Source: Eublepharis macularius (taxonomy: Eukaryota; Chordata; Lepidosauria; Squamata; Eublepharidae). From it: a stretch of 64,000 bases of DNA. The stretch is taken from contig NC_072794.1 of assembly GCF_028583425.1 (NCBI RefSeq), positions 24,487,232 through 24,551,231 of the forward strand, written 5' to 3'. A program made the translations under genes and the position numbers. The notes under the pieces were generated by a model. That model had not been told where the DNA came from and made no database searches. It saw nothing but the letters and a program-made list of their open reading frames with translations. Shown here piece after piece: positions 10,205 to 21,500 of the stretch. Each line of letters begins with the position of its first letter. Positions within the stretch are counted from its first letter, which is position 1.

Positions 10205-11438
10205 CCTAATTCTGTGATACTGAACACCTAACTAATTACCAAAAAACTAAGATCCTGGCTTTCAATAAAAATCCAAAGATCAGACGATGGGAGCTTCAGG
10301 GGCATCAGTTAGAACAACTTACCAGCTTCAAATATATGGGTGTAGTTTTGCAAGCCTCAGGTACCAAAACAACACATAGCAGCTTCATTGCTGATGTGGG
10401 AGAAAAAACAGCACATGGTATACTGAAATTCTATCGATCACAAGGGGGGCAGTATGTACCGGCTGCGCTCAGATTGTTTAAAGCCAAACCATTGGCCCAA
10501 TTAGTATACGGATCATTCTTGGGGTTGCCATCCTCCTCTTTCTCTCAACTTGAGAGAGTGCACTCCAAATTCCTTAGAGCTCTATTACAAGTGCCCAAAT
10601 GCATGCCTAACTCATGGGTTAGACTGGAAACAGGAATGTTAAGGGTAGAGGCCAGAATCACCATCCTTTCAATTTTCAAATGGCTGTCAGGGTGTCTAAA
10701 CCCGCAACGTCTGCTCCCTCTGTTATTCCAAGACAAATTTCAATCTAATTGGCAAAAGGCAACTCTGAAATCCCTGGGAAAATTGGGTCTTTCCCCTCAA
10801 AGTTTGCTAGTCATGGGGTTAGACCGAGAAAAATCACTCATTAAGCAGAGAGTGACAGACATTGAAAGACAAACATTTTCTTAGAGCACCAGGTTTTATT
10901 TCTTCAGATACTACTAAATATATTGCCGCTCCTGCAGCCTATTTTTACTTTCTTGAATCCAGTAACTCCAGAAGGGCATTTGCTTTAGCTAGAAGTTCAA
11001 CTCTACCCTCTGCCGTTCTGGAAGGAAAGTTTAAAGCTGTCCATTACTCTCTTAGGCTTTGCTCCTATCCCCTAAGAGAAACTGACTCAATGAAGCACAT
11101 CTTCTTCAACTGCCCAAGTCATAGTAAAATTAGAGCGGAAACCATTATTCTATTAGTAGAAAGATTCCCTGGAAGTTCAAATAAAATCAAACTTGATTAT
11201 CTTTTGTCTGATCAGAATCACCAGACACCACATCAAGTAGCAAGATTCTGTGCCCAGGTCTACAAGCAACGTAAATCACATAAGGCAGCTTAAACAACTA
11301 ATTTATGATTATCTTATTTTTTTACTCTTATATTTATTCATCGTTCTTCCCCAGTATCCAGTCTCAACTGTTTTTAAACTGATTTGCAAATGGTTTTATA
11401 TGTACTGGTCGCAGACTGTAATAATAAACTTGACTTGA
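10205..11438 (+). mobile_element. R4/Dong-like LINE, 5'-truncated, with 3' tail
   Basis: The sequence opens in the RT thumb (KILAFNKNPKIRRWELQGH, then LEQLTSFKYMGVV). It continues with a long C-terminal domain (frame 10336-10884, then after a frameshift 10862-11293) containing the Cys/His block MKHIFFNCPSHSKIRAE, typical of R4-like and related non-LTR elements. An AT-rich 3' end has AATAAA and a TTGACTTGACTA tail at 11438. It is inserted in ERV sequence. No clear target duplication was found. Clade assignment is by resemblance only. Confidence 0.7.
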
Positions 11439-11600
11439 CTACCTCTGCACTAAGAACAGCAGAAATACCTGAACCTACTTCATGGGGTGAAATATCCTAG
11501 CTACCACCAGAAGAAGCTGAGAAATGGAGAAAAGCGGAGGGTGTGGTGTCGGTGTTGAAGAGAATGATAGCACATTGAAAGAGCTCCATCTCTCCCATGC
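11439..11600 (+). other. Possible 3' ERV remnant
   Basis: A short stretch after the LINE tail reads TAEIPEPTSWGE in one frame before a stop. It may be the continuation of the ERV interrupted by the LINE, but it is too short to assign to a pol or env domain. Confidence 0.3.
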
Positions 11601-11654
11601 CGGAAATTTAAAATTTATGTTGAAAGGGTAAAGTAAAAGTATTTACCCTTCCAA

Positions 11655-11785
11655 CGTAAAAATACACTAAGAGATCCGAAAGGCAGATTCATATTTATTA
11701 AAGGCACTATAGAAAACCAAACTTACACATTTGGCTCAATTTATGCCCAAAAACAAGACAGCCTAATGAAATTCTAAAACAAAGT
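11655..11785 (+). mobile_element. L1 ORF2 endonuclease fragment
   Basis: The frame reads RDPKGRFIFIKGTIENQT followed by SIYAQ, matching the strand that precedes the catalytic region in L1-type ORF2 endonucleases. Only about 40 codons remain. Confidence 0.65.
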
Positions 11786-11789
11786 TCAT

Positions 11790-13200
11790 TAGAATACACA
11801 TGTATCACTTAGCATAATTTGCTCTAAACCATATTTTCATGACAAACCCACAGAAACAGCAGCAACATAATCTAAGAGTATAATGGAAAGCAACAAACAG
11901 AACAGAAGGATTAGAAGTATCCTGCTCACCAGGTTGGAGGCAAGTTCTGACGACAACAGGGCCAACAACAAAGATTCTCAGGTCAAACTCCATGGTCAAG
12001 TAACAGATTCCAAAATCAAAGACTGTGACCCACCAAGGCTCAGGCAGCCAGAGCCTAAGAGCTCACCAACAGCCAAATCCAGAATGCCACAATTCTGACT
12101 AGCTAATCCCATGCTAGCTGCGGCCTTATAAAGGGAGTTTCTCCTACAGGTGAGGCTGGGTTCATTAAGCTTCTTTCTCCAAGCTGGCTCATCTCTGCTA
12201 CTCAGGAGGAGTAGATCAGATCCTGTACTGGCTCTCCTGATGTTTCCTCAGCAGAGGGAAGGCCGTGGGCTGCCAGGCATGCGCTCCTGTGCTTGGCCCA
12301 TGATGACTCTGCCCTTACCCTCAGCCTTCGCTGCTCCTGGGGTTCTTTGGGAGACAGTGGCAGTTCTGGCAGCAGGCAGGTTCATGCTAAGGCCACCTGG
12401 CTTGATGACTCTGTGGTTGTCAACCCTCCTGGAGATCCCCACAAATTACAACTGATCTCCAAATGCCACTGTCCTCCTATATCTTTATCCTTCCTCTCGC
12501 CTGGTCAGTTTCATCACAATTTCATGAAGTCTATATCAGCCACCTCTTCTATTTTCAGGCATAAATCCTTCTGTTCTCTCCCTTCCTGCTCCCACAGCGT
12601 TTTCCACAGCCATCCAGACTTCCATGTCCCCCTCAAGTGTCACACCCCACTCAAATTCCTTGATCAATTTTGCTAATTCTGTCGACCACTGGCCCAGAGC
12701 ACGCCTCCATAGTCTCTCTGTGAAAAAAACCTATCTCATACCTTAGCTTAACAGTTGACAAACTCATGGTCTTATTTTGTTGCATGCTTTTGCTGTTTTA
12801 TCTATTTACTGAGTTTGTTCTAATCCACTTTTGGTCAGGTTGCAGTGATAACAGACTATAAATCCAAGAGTAAAAAAAATGGGTCCCCAAACTTGCGACC
12901 CTTTGGAGCCTGCTGGCATGTTTGTGATTCTGACACACCATGGTGGGTGCAGACACTAAATGACTGCTGCAGCAGGTGAGTGAGCAAGCAAAGACTGGGT
13001 GCAGTGTCCCTTTGGTCACACGGTGAAGATCCCTGTAATGAGTTGTCAGCTGATGCCCAAGGAATATTTTTCAAAATCTGCTCAGTGCAGTTATGGGCTG
13101 GCAGTTATGGGGCAAGCCTTGCTTCCCTGTGATCCTCCTCCCAAGGTTCCCCCCAGCAGTGGAGGAGAAGGCAGGAGGAGAAGGCAGCAGGTAATGTGGA
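11790..13200. other. No gene seen; unclassified sequence with a MITE scrap
   Basis: The short ORFs here have no recognisable motif. Around 12415-12470 there is a fragment (TTGTCAACCCTCCTGGAGAT) related to the GGTTGCCAGC-type MITE at 50736. The rest appears to be old, unassignable repeat or unique sequence. Confidence 0.45.
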
Positions 13201-13204
13201 TTGA

Positions 13205-13875
13205 ATGATGGACCTGCAGAGCCCAGGTCTACTTCCCTTGGCCTTGCACAGGGAGTAGACCTGGCATCCGAAGTGGCAGAGGCCAGATCTACCTGTTATT
13301 GCTTTGCAGAGCAGATAGACCTGGCCTTTGTACACCTCTGAAGGCCAGCTCTACTCATCAAGACTTTGGTAAGTAGACCTGACCTCCACTCTTCTGATGG
13401 TCAGGTCTACTTTCCATGGCATTGCAAGGGGAGAACACCTGGCCCCTGCATGTCCGAAGGCCAGGTCTACTCTCCATGGCATTGCAGAGCTGTCGGCTCC
13501 ACCCTCACCAGACACGATTGGGTCAAGGAGGCCTGGGGCATGCCTGGCTTGACTGTGCTCCGCCTCCCAAGGATCCTGCCCAAGCCTCGGTCTGCTGTGG
13601 GGAAGAGGGCACAGGTGTGGAGAGTGTTGCTTGCCCTCTATCTCCATAGCTCCACCTCCGTTTCCCACCTCCAAGCCTCGATCTGCTGCATGGAGAGGTT
13701 GTGTGTGCAGTTGGTAACGCAGCTTGCATGCCAGATGTGCAGAACCAAGGTCTACTTGCCATGATATTGCACAGTAAGTGGACCTGGCCTCTGGATCAAC
13801 CTGCTACAGGTTTGCCAGGCAGATAGACCTGGCCAACACACATATCCGAAGGTTGGGTCTACTCACCATGGCTTT
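13205..13875. repeat. Degenerate minisatellite with paired GGTCTACT / AGTAGACC motifs
   Basis: Units of roughly 80-90 bases repeat CCAGGTCTACT...CCATGGCATTGCA...AGTAGACCTGGCC...TCCGAAGG. Each unit holds an inverted pair (GGTCTACT and AGTAGACC). Copies are clear at 13225-13490 and 13735-13875; the part between is diverged. The array ends exactly where L1 sequence begins. Confidence 0.65.
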
Positions 13876-15531
13876 GACATAATGTTAATTGTGGAAGATC
13901 CAATTGAGAATATGCCAAAGGTAATAGAGAAAATCAAGGAATTTGGAGATTTGGCAGGATTCTATGTAAATAAAAAGAAGTCCAAGATATTATGCAAGAA
14001 TATGACCAAACAAAAACAACAGTTATTAACGGAAATAACAGATTGTGAAGTAACAAGTAAGGTGAAATATTTGGGAATTGAACTGACTGCAAAGAATATA
14101 GATCTATTCAAGAATAATTATGAGAAACTGTGGACTCCGATAGAGCAAGATTTGATTAAATGGAATAGATTGAATTTGTCATGGTTGGGAAGAATTGCAG
14201 TAGTTAAGATGAATGTGTTGCCAAGAGTGATGTTTTTGTTACAAACAATACCAATTATTCGGGACTCTAAGCAGTTTGAAAAATGGCAGAGGAAAATATC
14301 GGACTTTGTTTGGGCAGGCAAGAAGCCTCGAGTGAAAATGAAAGTATTACAAGACGCAAAAGAGAGAGGGGGAATGCAACTGCCCAATCTAAGACTTTAC
14401 TATGATGCAATCTGTTTGGTGTGGCTGAAAGACTGGATGACGCTCAAAAACCGCAAACTACTGGCCTTAGAAGGATATAAAAAAATATTTGGATGGCATG
14501 CATATCTGTGGTACGACAAAGTAAAAGCAGACTCTATGTTTTTACACCATTACATTCGGAGAAGCCTCTTCACAATTTGGAAGAAGTATAGAGATTACCT
14601 ACAGGAAGGAATTCCCTCCTGGGTGGTTCCCTATGAAGTAATAGATCCGAGAACTGTCGATAATGAACAACAGTTCATAACACGAATAGAATTTTCCAAA
14701 CTAAGAATAAAGACGCAAGACGAGTTGTCTCCAAGTTATGATTGGTTTCAATATAGACAGATTAGAGATATTTATAACTCGGACTGTGTGAAAGGAGGGG
14801 TAAGAATGGAGAATTCGGAATTAGAGGAGGTAATTTTACAAGAGGATAAAAAGGAAATCTCTAAGACTTATAAAGTGTTGTTAAAATGGTACACAGAAGC
14901 TGAGACAATTAAAGTGCAAATGGTGAAGTGGGCTATAAACTTTAATAAAGAAATAACAATGGAGGCGTGGGAATACTTGTGGAAGAATACATTGAAGATC
15001 ACTACATGCACTAACATTAAAGAGAACGTTTACAAAATGATTTATCGTTGGTATTTGACACCAAAGAAAATTGCGTTAGGGAATTTGAACATGTCTAACA
15101 AATGCTGGAAATGTAAAAAGCATGAAGGATCATTGTACCACATGTGGTGGACTTGTGAGGTAGCTAGGCAGTACTGGGGGGAAATAATAAGAGTGATAAG
15201 TGAGATTTTACAATTTCAAGTTAATAAGAACCCAGAACTCCTGCTACTGAACTTGGGAATGGAGGATATTCCGGCACAATACAGGACATTGTTATTTTAC
15301 ATGACAGCAGCGGCTAGACTTTTGTATGCGCAAAAGTGGAAAGTACAAGAAGTGCCAATTATCGAGGACTGGATTTACAAATTGCTGTACATGGCAGAAA
15401 TGGACAAAATGACACGGAAACTGAGAGACCTTGATCCAGGACAGTTTAATATGGATTGGGAAAAGTTGAAGCAATATTTGGTGAAAAAATGGGAGGTGGG
15501 AGGAGAACTGTGGCAGTTTGAAAATTACTGA
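13876..15531 (+). pseudogene. L1 ORF2 C-terminal part
   Basis: About 550 open codons hold the YLGIELT block, the long basic C-terminal region with WGRIAVVKMN-like sequence (WLGRIAVVKMNVLPRVMF), GGMQLPNLRLYY, and the L1 zinc-knuckle-like motif CWKCKKHEGSLYHMWWTC. The frame is uninterrupted to its natural stop, so the copy is young or well conserved, but it lacks the endonuclease and most of RT and cannot move itself. Confidence 0.9.
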
Positions 15532-16220
15532 AATACAACAAAAGAAGAGGGAAGTGACTTTACCGAGGGGAGGAGAGTTAAATGAGAAATTCTAAGCAAA
15601 TATTTTATTTGACTACTATATATAGTACTAAGTAATAGAGGTGTTATTATAAGAATTATAAGGATAGAAATTAATTAATTTTATTTCTGGCAGATAATCG
15701 TATAATGGAGAAATTATATAACTAAAATAGAATGAATATAAGATACAAGGAAGTAAAGAGCAACATATAGAGTACAAGTTAAATTGATTGACTTACAGTG
15801 AATGTATACAATGCTTATAGAAGTACTTAAAGTTATGCAGAATAAGGGACAAATTGTTTGCCCCATATTGATGAGACAACAATGAAATAAGATAGAATAT
15901 GGAGTATAAAATTAGACAAATGTTATTATTAAAGAATATATGCCAGGAATGTAACATTTAGTTGATAAGTTAAGTGGGAAAGGGAATAGAGATAGCACTG
16001 TGTTACAATAGAAGCTTAGAAGAGAGTGAAAGTATATGTTTAATAGAATAAAATAAGTTTGAAATGAGTAGGGGGAAAAATGGATAAGGGGTTGGAAAAC
16101 TGTTGGAAGTCAACAAAAGGGGGGGAAGGGAGGGGGTTATAACTGGAATATTTAAAGGAAATTGAATGTAATAGATATTATAGAGTTTTCTAATCCAATA
16201 AAAAAATTTTTTTAAAAAAA
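13876..16220 (+). mobile_element. L1 retrotransposon, 5'-truncated inside the RT active site
   Basis: The copy starts at GAC ATA ATG, which is the last Asp of the RT active-site pair (DIMLIVEDP). It runs through the thumb and C-terminal domain of ORF2 to a stop at 15531, then an AT-rich 3' UTR ending with AATAAA and an A-rich tail at about 16197-16220. Abrupt 5' truncation is the usual outcome of L1 target-primed reverse transcription. Confidence 0.9.
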
Positions 16221-17577
16221 CATCATAGAGGTGATTGTTACAATTATGTATTATGTAATAACAAACATAAAATAAGAATAATACCAACGTACACACTTTT
16301 CCAGAGAGAAATAGACTAATATTAGACTTGTGTTTTACTTTACAACAGTTAAAAAGGGGTATTTCTTAATCATTCTAATTAATATGAAAATAAAATGAAT
16401 TGCCCTTCTAAACAACCTATAATGGTGGGTGGGGGGAACCCACAATTCTCTTTTATCCCTGTGGTATAATATTGGCTGTCATATTCTCAATCTGTTTCCT
16501 AGTAATCCTGTGCATTAATTGAGACTTGACAGAAAGAAGCAACCAATTCAGTTTCCAAGGAGAGCCAAACCATCATTTCTTTTATTAATTCTTCTCTTAC
16601 GTTGAATCCAGTTAGGTATGGATTTTTTCTCAATTTATTTTACAACCCAAATTGATCACAAATTCATTGATGGTTTTTGTTAAAATAGGGACATTTTGGG
16701 AAGTTATTTTTAAAATAAAAGATGATCTGCATCCTGAGCATATAAGAGCATTTTTGTTTCTCTGTGATTACCAAAAGCAAAAGGAAGGGCTCCCCTGGAC
16801 TAAAACTGCAAAGGTAGGAAGGCACCTGCCCACCGGAGGGTAACAACTATGAACAAGTATGATACAATTCAGAATTATCAATCCACTTTTTTTTAAGGGC
16901 TAGAAGTGCTCTATTTTGTAAACAATGAATATAATAAATACAGTTTTATGCATACAAGATATAATGGTAGGATTTCAAGGAAGAGTTCAAAAGCAGCTTA
17001 ACATTGAACACCAATTTCCAATAAACACACCATACATAGTATTATAAATCTAAACAGCTTGACACAATAAATACTAGTTCTTGTACATGAATAGTCAAAT
17101 GCTAGAAATAATTTTTGCAGGTAAGTAACACCTTTTTCAGTCCATGAATATGTTGTTATTGTTTCTTTTTTCTCTATGAGTCCATATAGGAAAATCTGTG
17201 ATGCCTGACTTCTTCTGGAAGAATTACTTGTACAGTCTTGAAGAAGAAACTGCCAAGATGGAGCCTATCGAGCACTTGCTAGCATTTTATTTTTCCCGTT
17301 TCGTGATACCCACTTTCTCAAAGGCTCAACATTATCTAGACCATCACTGTAAAAATAATACAAACATTAAAAAACTTTCCTATATTTATAATATACCCTC
17401 AAAGAGCCTTCTTTGTGTTACTTACGAGTTACAAACATCATATTGCCGAACAATTTCAGTGACCAAATGGTGTGTGTTCTAGACGGAGAATCTCGTAAAA
17501 AATACCTTGCATCATCCAGAAATTATAGGGCAGCACCTCATGTAGTTGCTGATCTCTTTTAAAGAAATACACACCTT
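16221..17577. other. No recognised gene; AT-rich sequence with one unexplained ORF
   Basis: The plus frame 17198-17482 (start ATGCCTGACTTCTTC) begins with MPDFFWKNYLYSLEEE and LLAFYFSRF, then turns low-complexity. An AG precedes it, so an exon or processed pseudogene is possible, but no family was recognised. The remainder shows no coding or repeat signature. Confidence 0.4.
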
Positions 17578-18604
17578 GGGTGATTCCGCATGAATGGTTT
17601 TCCCTGCTTCAGCTTCTAAATGACCTCGATTTTTTCTTGTGTTTCCACACGTGGGAAGGCAATCCTAGCAGCAGATTCGAAGTCACTGCACGTTTTGTCC
17701 GTTTTTTTCCATCCTGCTTCCCCCCGACTTATTTGTCCATGCGCAGCAGATTAGGGATTTTAATCATGCGGAATTCTTTATCCGATGTTCTCCCCACCCT
17801 TGCCCTTTTCTCTCACCCTTCGAATCAACTTAATTTGATTGGCCAGTCATGTTTTCTAAGCTACACCCACTACCCTTTCCCTTCCCCTCTTTTTTTTAAA
17901 AAAAAATGTAAAAAAACGTTGCGACGTTTCTACAAATCTATGCAGAAACATATCCTGTGTCACATGACAACAGCTGACCAATAATGGGTCCATTTTACAA
18001 CACGCCAAATTTGTTACTTGTTGCTAGCTGACAGCTGACAGCTTCTGAGGTAGAGTGAAAGTGTGATGGAGAGACTTCAGCATTCAACTAGTGGTCTAGG
18101 CATTTCATGGAGGGAGAAAGAGACCGTCCTCAACACAACACCTATCACTAAACCACACTGCTCACAAAGAAAGCGGGAAAGATAGACGCGGGGTCATTGG
18201 TAACAATTTTCCCTCCAAATGTCAATAGCCAATACTCTTCCACAATATCGGCGGGAAGTGCTCTGGCCTATCCAATATGTTTATTTGATGCAACGTTTAT
18301 TTGTAGCAACGTTTTTTTGTGAGAAATTTTTTTCTAATGTGTTGGTTTGATGCAACGTTTATGTGTAGCAACGTTTTTTTGGGGGGGGGGGGAAGAAGAT
18401 GTGCATCATTCAACACTTCCCCCAGAAAAAGTGATGAGGAATCAATTTTTATCCTGTCAAAAATTCCGCATGATGGACTTTGAGCCGATGAAATGTGCGA
18501 AACAAAAGCCTAATGTGGAATTGGGGAGAAGTGGATTCGTAGGACTCCACCGCGGCATGACTGCTCAGAAAGTCCAATCAAAATTGATCATGCAGAATCC
18601 CCCC
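17578..18604. mobile_element. Candidate non-autonomous DNA transposon with TGATTCCGCA-type ends
   Basis: The left end GGGTGATTCCGCATGA and the right end TGATCATGCAGAATCCCCC are imperfect inverted repeats. The interior has no transposase. It contains two copies of TTTGATGCAACGTTTAT...TAGCAACGTTTTTTT at about 18286-18322 and 18347-18382. The ends resemble the foldback at 18696-18839. The target duplication is unclear. Confidence 0.4.
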
Positions 18605-18695
18605 TTATAAAAAGCATAAGTAATCAATGTTATTATTAAGACCATTAGGCATTAAAGAGTTTGTTCTAAAAATCCATTCAGACTCTCTCCATGTC

Positions 18696-18839
18696 TGATT
18701 CCGCACATGTTGGATAATGCACTTCCAATCCTCTTTATAGATCATTTGGAACGGATTTTTTCGTGTGCAGAACAAAAAATCTACCTCAAACGATTGATAA
18801 AGTGCATTGAAAGTGCATTATCCAACGTATGCGGAATCA
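18696..18839. mobile_element. Foldback MITE with TGATTCCGCA termini
   Basis: TGATTCCGCACATGTTGGAT at the left is answered by ATCCAACGTATGCGGAATCA at the right, and most of the 144-bp element folds back on itself. It sits about 30 bases before the 5' end of the second L1 copy. Confidence 0.65.
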
Positions 18840-18869
18840 GCATCTAATAACCTGAAATAAACGAAGATC

Positions 18870-20413
18870 AAATCCCCTCTTGGGTGGTCCCGTATGAAGT
18901 AATAGACCCGAGAACTGTCGATAACGAACAGCAATGTTTAACTTACAAGGAGATAACACAAATACAACAGTTAACGTTAAAAATAAAATCAGAAGAAGAA
19001 TTGTCTCCTTGTTATAATTGGTTTCAATACAGACAGATCAGAGATCTTTACAAATTGGACTGTTCAAGAGGAGGAATAAGAATGGAAAACTCAGAATTGG
19101 AAGAAGTAATGCTACAAGAAGGCAAGAAACAAATCTCAAAGATTTATAAGATACTTCTAAAATGGTACACTGAAGATGAAACAATGAAAGTACAGATGGT
19201 GAAGTGGGCAATAAACTTTCATAAAGAAATAACGATGGAGTCCTGGGAGCACTTGTGGAAGAATACAATTAAGATTACAACGTGCATGAATATTAAAGAA
19301 AATGTGTATAAGATGATATACACATGGTACCTAACACCAAAGAAAATTGCGCTGGGGAATGCTAATATGTCAGACAAGTGCTGGAAATGTAAAAAGCATG
19401 AAGGATCACTATATCATATGTGGTGGACATGTGAAGTAGCTAAACAGTATTGGGGTGAAATAATTGAAGTAATAAATGAGATTTTACAAATACAAATAAA
19501 TAAGAATCCAGAATTGTTGCTACTGAACTTGGGAATGGAGAACGTTCCAGTGCAGCACAGAACATTGTTATTTTACATGACAGCTGCAGCAAGATTATTG
19601 TATGCTTAGAAATGGAAAGTGCAAGAAGTACCTACTGTAGAGGACTGGATTTACAAATTGCTGTACATGGCAGAAATGGACAAAATGACAAGAAAACTTA
19701 AAGACCAAGACCCAGAACAATTTATGGCAGACTGGGCGAAAATGAAACAATATTTGGAGAAGAAATGGGATGTGAAAGGGGAACTGTGGCAGTTTGAGAA
19801 CTTTTAAACTATGATATTACAAACAGAAGAGAGAAGTGACTTTACCAATAGAAGAAATGTGTGTTTATATTAATCTAAGCTAGGATTATAGTTAACCATA
19901 GAGGGGTAGAATTTATAACTGATACTTAGAAGTGGGATTGATATACTAGAAAAAGTAATATAGCATACATATAGTAAGGGAAGAGGAAATTATTTAGAGT
20001 AATAAATGTTATTAAGTTAGAATATTAACTTAACTATCATTAAGTTTGAATTATGGTTAAGTATAAGATATGAGAAGTATGCTGTTAATTATGGGAAGAA
20101 GTATTAGTAAAATTAATTTGATAAGTATGTTATTAATTTTGGGAAGAAATATCAGTAAAACTAATATAGTATGTATAGATTATAGAGTAATTAGGTCTTA
20201 GAGTAAGAATTGCTATGTAGGGATGCTTGATTGTCTAATATAGGATATGTTAAGTAATAAAGGGGGTAGAGGGTTGGAAAGCTGTTGGAAGTCAAGAAGG
20301 AGGGGGGGAAAGGGTGGGGGTTAGGTTAGATTGAATCAGATAGGGTTTAATTGAAATATTGTTTGAAATTATGCTCACCAATAAATTTTTTTAAAAAAAA
20401 TAATAATAATAAC
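18870..20413 (+). mobile_element. Second L1 copy, ORF2 C-terminus and 3' UTR
   Basis: The sequence parallels the first L1 from IPSWVVPYEVIDPRTVDNEQ to the end of ORF2 (19807). A TAG at 19607-19609 replaces the Gln codon of the other copy; the frame is otherwise kept. The 3' UTR ends in AATAAATTTTTTT and a run of A and AAT triplets that abuts the minus-strand PLE. It is a dead, more diverged relative of the 13.9-kb copy. Confidence 0.9.
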
Positions 20414-21500
20414 CTGCGATAAATATCCGACCCATCAAATGACATGATGACAGATAACACAGAGTACTTAAAGACATTATTACCTAAGTGATTATCTATA
20501 AAATGGGACACCAATGGGGCATCTAAAATTTTATTTTTTATTCTTGATCTGTGTTCCTCGATACGGATTTTTAAGGGTCTTGTAGTGCTACCAATATAGA
20601 TTTTTAGACAAGGGCATTGAATGACATATATCATATTAGATGTTATACGTGTTGAGAAATCTGAATTCTTAAAGGTAAAGTTGCTGTGAGGATTTACAAT
20701 GTCAGATTCTTTAAGATAAAACTTACAGACATTACAGTGTCCACAGGGGTAATGGCCTTTAGGTCCCAGGGGTGTCAAATGTGTCTCCTCGTATTTTGTA
20801 TGCACTAATATGTCTTTTAAGTTTCTGGTGCGTCTGTATCCCAACATAGGACATGATTCACATCCTGGGAGCTTTTTGACTATGTGCCCGTGCTTATCTA
20901 TTATCTTTTTAATGTGCATAGCCAACAGGGTGTAGTCTATAGCCCATCTAATTACATTGTTGTCTGTTCTTTGTTTCGTTGTTAATAAAGTGCTACGTGC
21001 TGTTGAAGAGGCTCTTTTGTTAGCTGCTGTAATTACCTGTTTTGGATAACCCCTACTTAGAAAACACTTAGAGCCAAGCTACAAGTGACTTTTTTCACGT
21101 GTAGAACACTTGAGGGTTTTTGCAAGTTTTCCTGGGTACTGAAGTCCAAGTGTCCTTCCCTTCAGTTCAGAGACTTCAGTTCCCAGGAAAACTTGCGAAA
21201 ACGATCAAGTGTTCTACACGTGAAAAAAGTCACTTGTAGCTTGGCTCTTAGTTAAAGTCCTACAGTTCTTTTCATAGTCTCCAATGTTACAGGAATTTCT
21301 TTTAATCCTCAAAAACTGTCCCACAGGGATATTTTTTTTAAAGGGCCATGGTGAAAGGAAGTATAATGTAAAAAAGAGCCTCTATCTGTGGGTTTCTTAT
21401 AGGGACGTACACCTAAATTACCCTCTGAGTCTCTATGATTACCTACAAGCCCAGACCTCAATGGACTTTGCCTTATCCTTGGAGTAAAATTACCATAACT
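20347..21500 (-). mobile_element. PLE 2: RT C-terminus and GIY-YIG endonuclease, split by a MITE
   Basis: On the minus strand, 21480-21252 encodes the end of the RT (YKKPTDRGSFLHYTSFHH, IPVGQFLRIKRNS). 21066-20414 continues with CFLSRGYPKQVITAANKRA, the Cys-rich linker (GCESCPML, PCGHCNVC) and GIY-YIG (MIYVIQCPCLKIYIGSTTRP, then IEEHRSRI). Removing 21071-21250 (the MITE and one TTA) joins the two halves in frame. The protein sequence differs strongly from PLE 1, so this is another lineage. Its C-terminus is overrun by the L1 tail, and the 5' part of the ORF is missing. Confidence 0.88.
21071..21247. mobile_element. Harbinger-like MITE (GAGCCAAGCTACAAGTGAC ends), TTA duplication
   Basis: A 177-bp foldback with termini GAGCCAAGCTACAAGTGAC and GTCACTTGTAGCTTGGCTC. 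TTA flanks it on both sides (21068-21070 and 21248-21250), the target duplication typical of PIF/Harbinger. It lies inside the PLE 2 ORF, which gives an independently verified empty site. Confidence 0.85.
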
